The translations under genes were made by a program, and so were the position numbers. This document shows, in pieces, positions 22,363-32,300 of a stretch of DNA of 64,000 bases (positions are counted from its first letter, which is position 1; each line of letters opens with the position of its first letter). The notes below the pieces were generated by a model. That model saw only the letters and a program-made list of their open reading frames with translations. It was not told where the DNA came from and made no database searches. Where the stretch lies: positions 10,158,385-10,222,384 of the forward strand of contig OU862900.1 in NCBI GenBank assembly GCA_917880725.1, given 5' to 3'. This DNA comes from Selenia dentaria (taxonomy: Eukaryota; Arthropoda; Insecta; Lepidoptera; Geometridae).

Positions 22363-22432
22363 AGATTTGTGATTCCAATAATTTGAATTCTCAGTAATAT
22401 CAGCAAGTAGACGTAGATTTGAAATTAAATGG

Positions 22433-23611
22433 CTATTTTAATTGAATAACACGTGAAAACATACGATCTGAAAGAAATTGACGTCTTAAATTAAGTGGAG
22501 GTTCATTACATTCTACTTGCAAAGCGTTCAATGGGCTTGATTTCATAGCTCCTGAGATAATTCTCAAAGCTTTTGATTGAATTGCATCCAGTCTCTTTAG
22601 ACCAGCTACATTACAAGGCCCTAGTACGAAGGTTCCATAATCAAGTACACTTCGTACAAGGGCGTTGTATAGAAGCTTTAATGAGAATGGATGCGCACCC
22701 CACCAAACGCCCGAGAGACATCTCAATAAATTGATGAGCTTTTCACATTTGGCCGTTACATACTCACAATGAGGTATCCCTGTAAGTTTGGAATCCAATA
22801 ACACGCCCAAAAACTTGACCTGATTTTTAATTGGAATAAAATTTCTATTTAACTGTAAATTTATCGAGGGAGGCATTCTATGGCGTGTAAATAATACCGC
22901 CGAGCTCTTATGGGCCGATACGCTTAAACCATTAGCATCCATCCAATTGTTTAAATAGTTCAGGGAATTTGACATTTCAGTGCATATTTTATTAGCGGAT
23001 TGACCCTTTGAGTATACAACTATGTCATCCGCATATTGAAGGATATTGGCAGAATTTTGAAGTGACCGCTCTAAATCGTACGTATAAATATTGTACAAAA
23101 TGGGGCTTAGTACTGAACCCTGTGGAAGACCTTTCCATACTAGTCTATGTTGATCTCGCGCTTGATTTAATTTTATAGATCTACCAGAAAGGAGATTAAA
23201 AATGAAACACGAAAGTGCATGTATTTTAAGTTTGTCAAGTTTTGATTTAAGTACGTGTAAAAGGACATTATTGTATGCAGATTCTATATCTAAAAACACG
23301 GCCAAAACACATTCATTATATGTTAAAGCTACTCGAATATCCGTCACAGGTGTAGCCACACTATCCAGAGTATTCCTGCCTTTCCGAAAACCAAACTGAG
23401 TCTCGGAAAGTATTCCACGGCTTTCAACAAGCCACTCGAGACGATTTTTAACTAGATTTTCAGTGATCTTAACAATTACGGATGATAAAACTATCGGGCG
23501 ATATGATGATACCTCTGATGGTGTTTTACCAGGCTTGAGCAAAGGAATAACTATTTGTGATTTCCATGACGGAGGTACGTTTCCTGAGAGCATTGCTTTG
23601 TTTATTATATC
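22433..23611 (-). pseudogene. I-like minus copy: RT catalytic half, open frame cut at its start
   Basis: A continuous open frame holds PLLKPGKTPSEVSSYRPI, TQFGFRKGRNTLDSV, VLAVFLDIESAYNNV, KGLPQGSVLSPILYNIYTYDL and an intact QYADDIVVYSKG catalytic box, followed by the thumb (WWGAHPFSLKLLYNALVRSVLDYG). The frame is open to the BEL-1 edge at 23611. Its start lies at 36424 on the other side, and the two halves are in phase once BEL-1 and one ATATC copy are ignored. This RT was therefore uninterrupted when BEL-1 arrived. Confidence 0.85.
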
Positions 23612-23806
23612 TTTTACCGACTGGAGGCCTACCCTAGCTATTCTCTAGATTTAGGAGCACTAGGAGCTAAAATTAAATCAGCCTTTCATTGTCGTGCAAA
23701 AATATATAATGACATAAATACAAAACTTCAAAAAGACTCCACAAACAAAATAATTAATAAGTGAAAACACTGGTATAAAAAGGCGGTTGCAAAACAGTTT
23801 GCCACA
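23612..23806 (-). repeat. BEL-1 3' LTR, 195 bp
   Basis: Nearly identical to 27985-28155 joined to 36387-36418. It starts (minus sense) TGTGGCAAACTG and ends GGTAAAA. The other LTR is 8 bases longer at the BEL-2 site (ATAAAAAC repeated). Confidence 0.9.
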
Positions 23807-23819
23807 TGCTTCCCCTTTT

Positions 23820-24847
23820 GCAACAAGAGGCACAAGCTTTTTCATGGGACGACGCAATAGCCCGCCTTGGGTACGCACATCTGCCACCCGCACTATGCCG
23901 TCGCGTCCTGGATATAGTGCCTCAATAACACCCCGAGGCCAAGTACCCCTTGGCAGCTCTCCGTCGCTTATGAGTACTGGGTCCCCAACCTTAATAGAGG
24001 CAGGTGTACCCAGAACGCGACGAGGTGCTAGGGTTGGCAGATATTCACGGACCCAGCGGCGCCAAAAATGGTCGGCAAGTCGAAGCGCTTTTCGCCAACT
24101 GCTCCTGTCACATAAGTCCGAATCGCTGACTTCCACAGTGTCCATGGCTGATTTTCTTGAAGATTCGCCGAGCAGGAAATGATTAGGCGTAAGTGCCTCT
24201 GGGAAGTTCGCATCCGGTTAAATGTGTGTGAGGGGCCTTGAGTTGACTATGGCTTCTGCTTCCGCTAACAGCGTGACCAAAGTCTCATCTTTGGGAGCTC
24301 TTTCTCTTAGAGTCACATGCAGGGCTGTTTTTACGCTCTTCACCAGTCTCTCCCAAGCCCCGCCCATGAAAGGTGCTGAAGGTGCTATGAAACGCCACTT
24401 AATTTTATTGTTAACTGCAATACCGGAGACATCACTGTTGCAAAGTTCGCGAAGTTGTCTATTAGCTCCAACAAACGCAGTCCCGTTATCGGAGTATATG
24501 GTGTCTGGGGTGCCACGACGAGCGATGAATCGACGCAAGCACATAATGGCCGAATCTGAAGATAAGCTATGCACTACTTCCAAGTGCACCGCTCGCGTAA
24601 CCATGCAGGTAAATCGCGCCCCCCATCTTTTTTCTCATCTCCGACCAACCACAACCTGCAAGGGACCAAAATAATCAAGGCCGACGGCAGTGAATGGCTT
24701 TCTGTGATGTGTCAGCCTCGCTTCTGGAAGATCCCCCATAGGAGGTTGTATAGTAGGCGCGCGTAACAGCTTACACATTTGGCAGCTTCGTGTAATTGAT
24801 CTTACAGCGTTCCTTACTCCCAAAATCCAGTACAACTGCGCCAACAC
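23820..24847 (-). pseudogene. BEL-1 integrase, frameshifted
   Basis: Read right to left: zinc-binding end (LGVRNAVRSITRSCQMCK) and AVGLDYFGPLQV (first Asp) at 24847-24635, then a frameshift, then YSDNGTAFVGANRQL (second Asp) and GAWERLVKSVKTAL (Glu) at 24604-24218, then the C-terminal DNA-binding part (HFWRRWVREYLPTL, DPVLISDGELPRGTWPRG) at 24145-23820. All three catalytic acidic residues are visible, but two frame changes (near 24620 and 24215) break the chain. BEL integrases insert the cDNA copy into the genome. Confidence 0.85.
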
Positions 24848-27072
24848 AGTTCGTTGATTACCGTCTCAGTATTGGCGTGAGCAAACTTCACATGAAAATG
24901 TCTGATGATAAGACGAACAATTGGTTCTTTGCCATCTAGTATAATAGGCCGTTTCACTTCAGGATTAACATTAGTTGCGGCAGAAATGCGTCCAGATAAG
25001 AAAATCAAACCTCTTTCGTTTAAACCAGGTGATAGAGTGGAGAGGCGACTCTTCTTTGGCACGTTTTCTCCTCGGACTAAACAAAACATTTCTTTTTCAA
25101 AAGAATTGATTTGGCTCTTCATTAACGCGTGATTTTCCGCTCGGTAGATTGCCTCCACATCCAATGACCTTAATGTGCCAGGAGCAGTTGTCGCTGCGCG
25201 ATTGTCATGTGCTGTAAAGAAATTTTCAACTATATCCTCAACCATGAAGTTAAAAAAACAATGTTCCCGTTTTAGAAAAATGTTCGCAATGAATTGATGG
25301 AGCCGTGCAGTTGCCCTTACCGTTCTAATCCATGAGCTAAAATAATAATAATAATAATAATAAAAAATCTTTATTGACATATTTCTTAGGTAATAGGTAC
25401 TTACAATAACAATAGACTTAGGTAATATGCTGTGTTTGCATATAGGTAATACATAAATCATATCTTTTGAATGAGATCGTTGGTGCCTGTGGTAGTATAA
25501 AACTGTGTTACAGACCACAACGCCCTCCGTTCTTGTACAGGTATAAATAATATTACAAAGTAAAAGGCCTAGCTTAAGTATATTTGAATGGTCTGGTATA
25601 ATGTAAGTAATTTTGTACTGATAGCGAGAAGAATTGTAAAAAAAGAATAAGTGAGAAATTAAGAATAATAATAATAATAATAATAATAAAAATGCATGCC
25701 TTGTTTTAGCTAAAAGAAAGGAAAAATGTATGATATCTACCACTACTGGTAAAGGCAATTCACGCGCGTGATTAAAATGAATAGCATCTGATATAGGAAG
25801 TGTAGATGATGAAGTAGAGGATGGGGTTAGATTTACTGTACGAGATCGAAAGCATGGTTTTAACTCTTCCTCTCCTAAAGGGGTTATGGTGGTCTGCGGT
25901 TCACAAGGCCACTCAGAGGAAGGAGCTAATAAAAAACTTGAACCTGCTATCCAGCGTGACTTAATGTTCAGTGATTTTTGAGTTCCTCTTGTCGCATCGT
26001 CAGCGACATTGAGAACCGTAGGAACCCAGTACCACTCAACGACTTCACTACCTTCCAAGATTTCACCCACGCGATGTGACACAAAAGGCTTAAAATTTCT
26101 GGCGTCGTTACGCAACCATCCTAGCACTGTCATTGAATCGCACCAGAAATAACGCCGTTTCGGCTTGAAGCGATGAGCTTTACAAAAAAAATTAGCGAGA
26201 CGAGCAGCTATCAGAGCGCCTTGCAACTCCAGACGTGGGATTGACGTAGGTTTTAGAGGTGAAACACGTGCTTTGCTTGCAATAATTGCGAGTTTAATAT
26301 TGCCATTGTTGAGAATGAATCGCCAGTATGCGACAGCAACGTATGCTAGCTCACTTGCGTCGCAAAGGACATGCAACTCAAGCTCAAAATCTTGAACGAC
26401 CGACAGGTTATAACATCTAGGGATTTGCAAGCTGACTAAAGAGTTGATACTGTCGAACCAATTCAACCAAACACTTTTATCATTTCCTGATAGACACTCG
26501 TCCCAATCAAGACCTTTACGCCACAAATTTTGAAATAAAATACGGCCTCTAACTACCAATGGAGCTAAGATACCTAATGGGTCATATATGTGCATGACTT
26601 GTGCTAAGACTACTCGTTTGGTCAATTGATTTGGCAGCGGGTCTTTAAATCCCATATTAAAACTGTGTGCTCGCTCTCGGTTTGAGGTGGTAGCATCATT
26701 GACAAAACCAAACTGCATCGTGAGGTCAACTTCGTTCGATAGAAAGTTGGAAAGTAGCTCTACCTTGGGCTGGCCTGACCAATTGTTTTTTGCGTAGTCG
26801 AACCAACGTGTGCGTAGAAGTTGTGGAAGCTTGCTCAGTAACGCTCCAAACAGCTCTGGTGATCGTAAGTAATCGTGGTGCTCCAACAACTTCGCAATAT
26901 CCACACAATTACGCACACGGGTGGAAAAAACGTTCAAATCTCTTACCTCGTTTCCAAGTTTAGACAAGGCTCGGATAGAGTTTACCTCCTGAGCAACAAT
27001 TTCCTCCGGACGACCAAAACGTCGGTCCAGTGCTTCGATGACGTCGGATGTTTGCCGCGCCATCACCAGCAA
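24848..27072 (-). pseudogene. BEL-1 gag end fused to RNase H region by internal deletion
   Basis: The gag C-terminal region (VIEALDRRFGRPEEIVAQEV, LLRTRWFDYAKN) runs, at about 26660-26690, directly into the region after the RT (VVLAQVMHIYDPLGILAPLVV). Zinc knuckle, protease and the RT catalytic core are absent. RNase H-like motifs follow (LCDASELAYVAVAYWR, FWCDSMTVLGWL, ADDATRG). A short interspersed insertion lies at 25343-25707. The integrase N-terminus (AHANTETVINELCW) closes the frame at its left end. The 752-residue open frame crosses all of this, so it is a fused remnant rather than a natural gene. Confidence 0.85.
25343..25707 (-). mobile_element. 365-bp retroposon-like insertion with TSD, tail (ATT)n
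   Basis: AGCTAAAA is duplicated at 25335-25342 and 25708-25715. In minus sense the insert ends with AATAAAGATTTTTT followed by an (ATT)n run, a polyadenylation signal and simple-repeat tail as in lepidopteran non-LTR and SINE copies. A second (ATT)n run lies near its 5' end. No protein is encoded. Ignoring the insert and one duplication lets the surrounding BEL sequence read on into FSSWIRTVRATA, which confirms the empty site. Confidence 0.8.
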
Positions 27073-27186
27073 CGTGCCTACTGCCTCACACGCTGCACCT
27101 TTTAACGCTTGATAGACGAGCTAAGTTTTCTACCGTTGAGTATGGACCTGCAGTGTCTAAGAAAGCGCGTTTAAACATTAACCAAT

Positions 27187-27960
27187 CTAATGGCGATTTC
27201 CCGTCGAAAGTGGGAAGTGAAATTTGAATCGCTTGACTCTATCAGGACATGGCACATTCTTTTGTGCTATAATCTCCAGTGCATCAACTAGGCGAGACGT
27301 ACAGTCGTTTCCTCTATATTGGTCAGTAGCGGGCACCCTGTCACCGCAAATATTGGGCGGGAACGTTATAGGGTGTGGATTGGCCGCTCTGAGAGGGACA
27401 TGGTCATCGTGATAGCCCTGTGGAGATAAGAATGTATTAATGTTAGGCTCTACCTGAATTTGAGCTGTGGACTGTATAGGATTATTGTATGGAGATAAGA
27501 CAGTGGTATTGTCGTTAACAACATATTGATCTTTATTACCTTCAGTGCATTCATTATGATCTAACCACTGCCTTACGCTCTTATCGCTCCTGCTACTATG
27601 GGAGCGCACACTCCTTTCTGCGTCAATTGCGGCAAGCTCTGCACGCAACTCTAGTTCAGCAGTTTTACGTTCAACCTGTAATTCCGCAGCTCTGCGTTGG
27701 GCTCGCATCTCTTCAATTTCCAACTCAGCAAGGTGGCGAGCATGCTTGGCCTCCATTGCGAGCTTTTTCGCGAGGGCCGTCACCGATGAGTGGCTAGTAT
27801 GCGTGGACACAGAATGAGTACGTCTAGCTTGAGTAGTGGGCTGTTGAACACTGCTACTTGGCATATTGTCAGGATTAGGAGGTGCTTCTTCTTGTGTTTT
27901 ATCAGGCACAAGTTTTATTTGCGATCTAGTAACAACCATACTTACTGGATCACTGGTCAC
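27187..27960 (-). pseudogene. BEL-1 gag N-terminal part
   Basis: The open frame starts near the 5' LTR with MVVTRSQIK and contains a long alanine/glutamate/arginine-rich helix (AKKLAMEAKHARHLAELEIEEM... AELELRAELAAIDAE), the coiled-coil start usual in BEL gag. A frameshift between 27187 and 27072 disconnects it from the rest. The matching region of BEL-2 is at 29880-30060 of its own gag. Confidence 0.75.
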
Positions 27961-27965
27961 TTATA

Positions 27966-27981
27966 CGTTGCGAGAGGACCA
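27966..27981 (-). other. BEL-1 primer-binding site
   Basis: In minus sense TGGTCCTCTCGCAACG begins three bases after the LTR. TGG complements a tRNA 3' CCA. I cannot name the tRNA. Confidence 0.6.
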
Positions 27982-27984
27982 CTA

Positions 27985-28155
27985 TTTTACCGACTGGAGG
28001 CCTACCCTAGCTATTCTCTAGATTTAGAAGCACTAGGAGCTAAAATTAAATCAGCCTTTCATTGTCGTGCAAAAATATATAATGACATAAATACAAAACT
28101 TCAAAAAGACTCCACAAACAAAATAATTAAAAAGTGAAAACACTGGTATAAAAAC
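27985..28155 (-). repeat. BEL-1 5' LTR, larger part (continues at 36387-36418)
   Basis: This is the copy of 23612-23806 interrupted by BEL-2. The remaining 32 bases, ending GTTTGCCACA in plus sense, are at 36387-36418. Confidence 0.9.
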
Positions 28156-29221
28156 TGTTCGGGACGGCCTATATTCGTGCATACAATACAATAATGTACA
28201 TATTATTATGTGCGCAGGACGACCCACGTATGTGTACATATATGTACGTGTTATAATGAATAATAAGTGGATAAACTATAGTGCGAGTGCTTGAGAGACG
28301 TTAACTTCATTATAATTTATATAATTATGTGTGTTTATACTTAGTTTATAATAAGCATTGAAATTCGTAAGTACATTTTTCTTTGAAGAGCTTAACTCTT
28401 TTAATGTTTATAGATAGCTGCGTAGTTTGTACGCTCTTGTTACCGTATTTGTATCATAACTCCACTATCTTTACACATGTAACGTTAAATTATGTTTCCA
28501 TAAGTCGTAGAAATAGTCAGCTAGGTTTAGACGTATAATTTGTGAATATAGGTACAGCCGTATAGCCTAGGAACTAAATAAACCTAAGCATACGTTATAA
28601 GTTATACGGATGTTGTAACTTAATTTAGGAAAATAAAGACATTCGTTTGGTGTGTGCTTCATTTCGAGGAGTATTGAGATAGGCCATAATGAGACCTAAC
28701 TTGAGGCGGCAGGCAAGTAGGTACATTGTTAGGCACTAGAAAGATATAATAAAAAAACTAGGCATTTCGTAAAACAATTAGGATCGAAAATGGTCACGCG
28801 CTAGACAGGCGCCAACCAATCAGAGACGAGATTCAAAAACTATGTTTTGTCCCCGTCTAAAATATTCGCCCGTTCTAGCAGGGCACATACGCGCTCTGAT
28901 TGGTTGGAGACCGCTTCGATACGATGTGAGTAGACAACGTGTTACCCAACGGTAAATTCACAGATATATAGGACTGCTATGCGGCAGAATTTGCACTCGA
29001 TCTAGCACTCGATCTACGCTAGTAAACCACTAAAAGGCCTCAAGTAGGGAAGAATCTCTCCTCGGAACACCCACGCACCAACGACGTATACTACAGTACC
29101 GCGTTTTCTTCGACTACGTTCTCGCAATCCCAGCACAACAAGGGTGGGCGGACGTTCTTACGACACGTCTATACAGTCCACTACTGCCGTATATTATAAC
29201 TCAAGAAGAGCGTCCCCCACA
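28156..29221 (+). repeat. BEL-2 5' LTR
   Basis: 1066 bp, apparently identical to 35316-36381. It contains an inverted pair CCAACCAATCAGAG / CTCTGATTGGTTGG at about 28812-28825 and 28895-28908 (two CCAAT boxes facing each other), a TATATA stretch near 28965, and a direct repeat CACTCGATCTA at about 28997 and 29008. These look like promoter modules of U3/R. Confidence 0.95.
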
Positions 29222-29224
29222 TCG

Positions 29225-29240
29225 TGGTCCTTCGAGCCGG
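29225..29240 (+). other. BEL-2 primer-binding site
   Basis: TGGTCCTTCGAGCCGG starts three bases after the LTR and would pair with a tRNA 3' end reading CCGGCTCGAAGGACCA. The block is partly repeated 40 bases further on (ATCGTGGTCCTTC at 29221-29233 and 29261-29273). Confidence 0.7.
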
Positions 29241-29327
29241 ATGCAACGGGAATAGAAGACATCGTGGTCCTTCAAGAACTAAATTCAACGGGAATAGAAA
29301 ATATCAATTTCGAAGAAAGAAGACATC

Positions 29328-32300
29328 ATGCCGGTGACGCGTTCGTGCGGGGGAAGAAGACGGAAGATCTACGAGGAAGATCCTACTGCCAGCGTCACCA
29401 CCGAAGTCAGATCGAGTGCCGAGACGACAACTACGGAGGGAGTCGCCGTGTTCTCGTCTCCATCGTCACCATTGCCACAGTCCACGCCCGCCATCAGCGC
29501 CGTGGACCGAAGAAGGCCAGCTGCCGCGGTCGGGCACGCCGCGCCGACCACTGCCGACGCCGACGCGACGTCCCGTGCCACCGCTCCAGCCCACTACGCT
29601 CCCAGCATCGCCACCACCGCGACGTCTGCAGCCCCACCTGCCGCGGGTGCACACGTCACGGAGCCGTACACCACTTATCACGGCGTGCCGCTGCTAGCCG
29701 CACCGCCCATCGTCACCATGCCCTACGGAGGGGCATACACCGCCATCACGACACCTGCCGTCGTGACTTCACTGCCTGCGCCGTCAAACGCCGCAGCGCC
29801 TGCCACCGCGTCATCGGCCCGAGCGCCTGACGCACCACAACCCATTGCCGCACAACCTGCTCCGATGTCGAACAGTCGCCGAATGGGCACGCAATCGTGC
29901 AGTCAACGCTTCACGCAAATTCTACAACTCGCCCGCGCACGTGAAGAACATGCGCGCCTTCAAGTGGAACTCACCGCAGCCCGTATCGCCGTACTAGAAG
30001 CTGAAGCCGCCATAGAAGCCGAACAAATGGAAGAAGACGCACGTACTGCATTCAGCGACGGAGAAACAGCGCAACGTGTGGACAACTGGTTGCATAATAG
30101 CGAGACGCACATACTCGCTATAGTCGATCAAGCACATCAAGATTCACCAAGGAAAAATCAGCAGCCGCTTCAGAGAGACCGAGCGCTGCCTGAAGCTACT
30201 GCATCGACACCGCCACCGCAACCACCTTCTAATGAAGATCGACGTCCACCTGCGCCACTACCAGAAGCCATCATCGTGCCTCCAGGAATTCCTGCGCCGA
30301 GGCCGAACACTGCCGTCGCTCTTCAGCCACTGTCTTCGCCGAGAGGGGATATCGCCGAACTAGCCGCCGCTATCACACTGGCGGCTAGACAGTCACAACT
30401 ACAGCCATACGCATCACGTCAAGCCACGGACTTGCCATTCTTCAACGGCAACCATCAAGAGTGGCTATGTTTCAAAGCCGCATACAACGAAACCGCTCGC
30501 TTCTTCAGCGAAACAGAGAATACTTCAAGACTACGAAGAAACCTCAAAGGAAGAGCAAGAGAAGCCGTAGACAACCTCCTCGTCCAACATACTCAGCCGG
30601 AAAACATCATGCACGCCTTGGAGTCGCGCTTTGGAAGACCAGATGCTATTGCCTCAGCTGAATTGGACCGCCTGCGGAACCTCGCGAAGCCAGCTGACAC
30701 ACCTCGAGACATCTGCATCTTTGCCAGTCGTGTCACCAATATCGTAGCAGCACTGAAGGCTCTCAACAAGATCTACTACCTTTACAATCCCGAAATCACG
30801 AAGATGACGTCAGAGAAATTACCATCTACGCTGCGATACAGATGGTTCGACTTCGCCGCAAGCCAGCCTGGAGAAGAGCCCGACCTACTGAAGCTCGCAC
30901 GTTTTCTACAGCGAGAGGCAGACCTCTGCAGCCCTTTCGCTCAGCCGGAGAACATCGTCAACGAGAAGCAACAACAGCCACAACAGAAGCGCCAACAACA
31001 GCGGACGTTCACCTCACAGGAGCGCCCAGCTGACCAATGCCTGTCGTGCGAGAATACCGGCCACTCCGTCGCTACATGCAAGCGATTCATTGACGCAACA
31101 ATAAACGAGAGATGGGACATCGCCAAGAAGCTACGTCTATGTTTTCGCTGCCTACGCTTCCGTAACCAGAAACATTATTGCAAGACGAAGAAATGCACTA
31201 TTGAAGACTGCAGATATTATCATCACAAGTTACTTCATCACTTGAAGACACCGCCGAACACTGAAGAAAAACAAGTAGTCACAAGTTCATGGATGAAGAA
31301 GAGGGCGCAGGCGTACTTGAAAATCGCGCCTGTACGTATCTCGGGACCGGCGGGAGAAGTGGACACCTGGGCGTTGTTGGACGACGGCTCAACTGTCACT
31401 CTACTTGAGACATCACTGGCAGAAGAGGTCGGCGCACGAGGACGCGTCGACCCTTTGAACATTGAAGCGATCGCCGACACAAAGCTATCTTCAAAGCGGT
31501 CACGTAGAGTTTCGGTCACCCTACAAGGACGGACTCATAGACGTCACCGCATCGTCGCACGTACTATAGAGGAGTTGAAGCTATCACCACAGAAGATCGA
31601 AGAAGCTGACCTGCGCTCCTGCCCACACCTTGACGACTTGACAGGGGATCTTATCACCAACAGTGCGGTGCCGAGACTCTTAATTGGGCAAGATAACTGG
31701 CACCTTCTCCTAGCCGAAGAAACGAGAAGAGGACGTAAAGACCAACCGGTAGCATCTTTGACACCGCTCGGTTGGGTACTTCACGGAGCACATACACGCG
31801 CACTAGGACAGCGCGTCAACTTCGTATCAACTTCGTACGATCAAGAGGAACATATGGACGAACAATTGAAGCATCACTTTGCTATGGAAAACCTCATGAT
31901 CCAGCCGAATACACCACGAAGCGATCCAGAATTACGAGCACTCGAGATTCTGGAGAAAAATACGAAGCACTTAGAAGACGGACACTATGAAACTGCATTA
32001 CTATGGAAAGAAGATACCCCGCAAATGCCGTATAACTATGAAGCCGCCGTAAAACGACTTAACTCAATCGAGAAGAAATTGAAGAAAGACACAGTACTCG
32101 CCAAGAAGTACCATGAGCAGATGAACTCCGTAGTAGAGAAGGGCTACGCCGAGCTCGCTCCGCCAACGAAGACACTAGGAAAAACGTGGTATCTGCCTCA
32201 CTTCGCCGTCATCAACCCTATGAAACCAGAGAAGACGCGGATCGTGCACGACGCCGCCGCTAAGACGAACGGGAAGAGCCTTAATGACTTCCTACTCACC

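Noticed and set aside
29144..29830. 228-codon frame overlapping the BEL-2 start
   Set aside because: Shadow of the gag-pol frame and LTR; arginine/histidine-rich with no motif.
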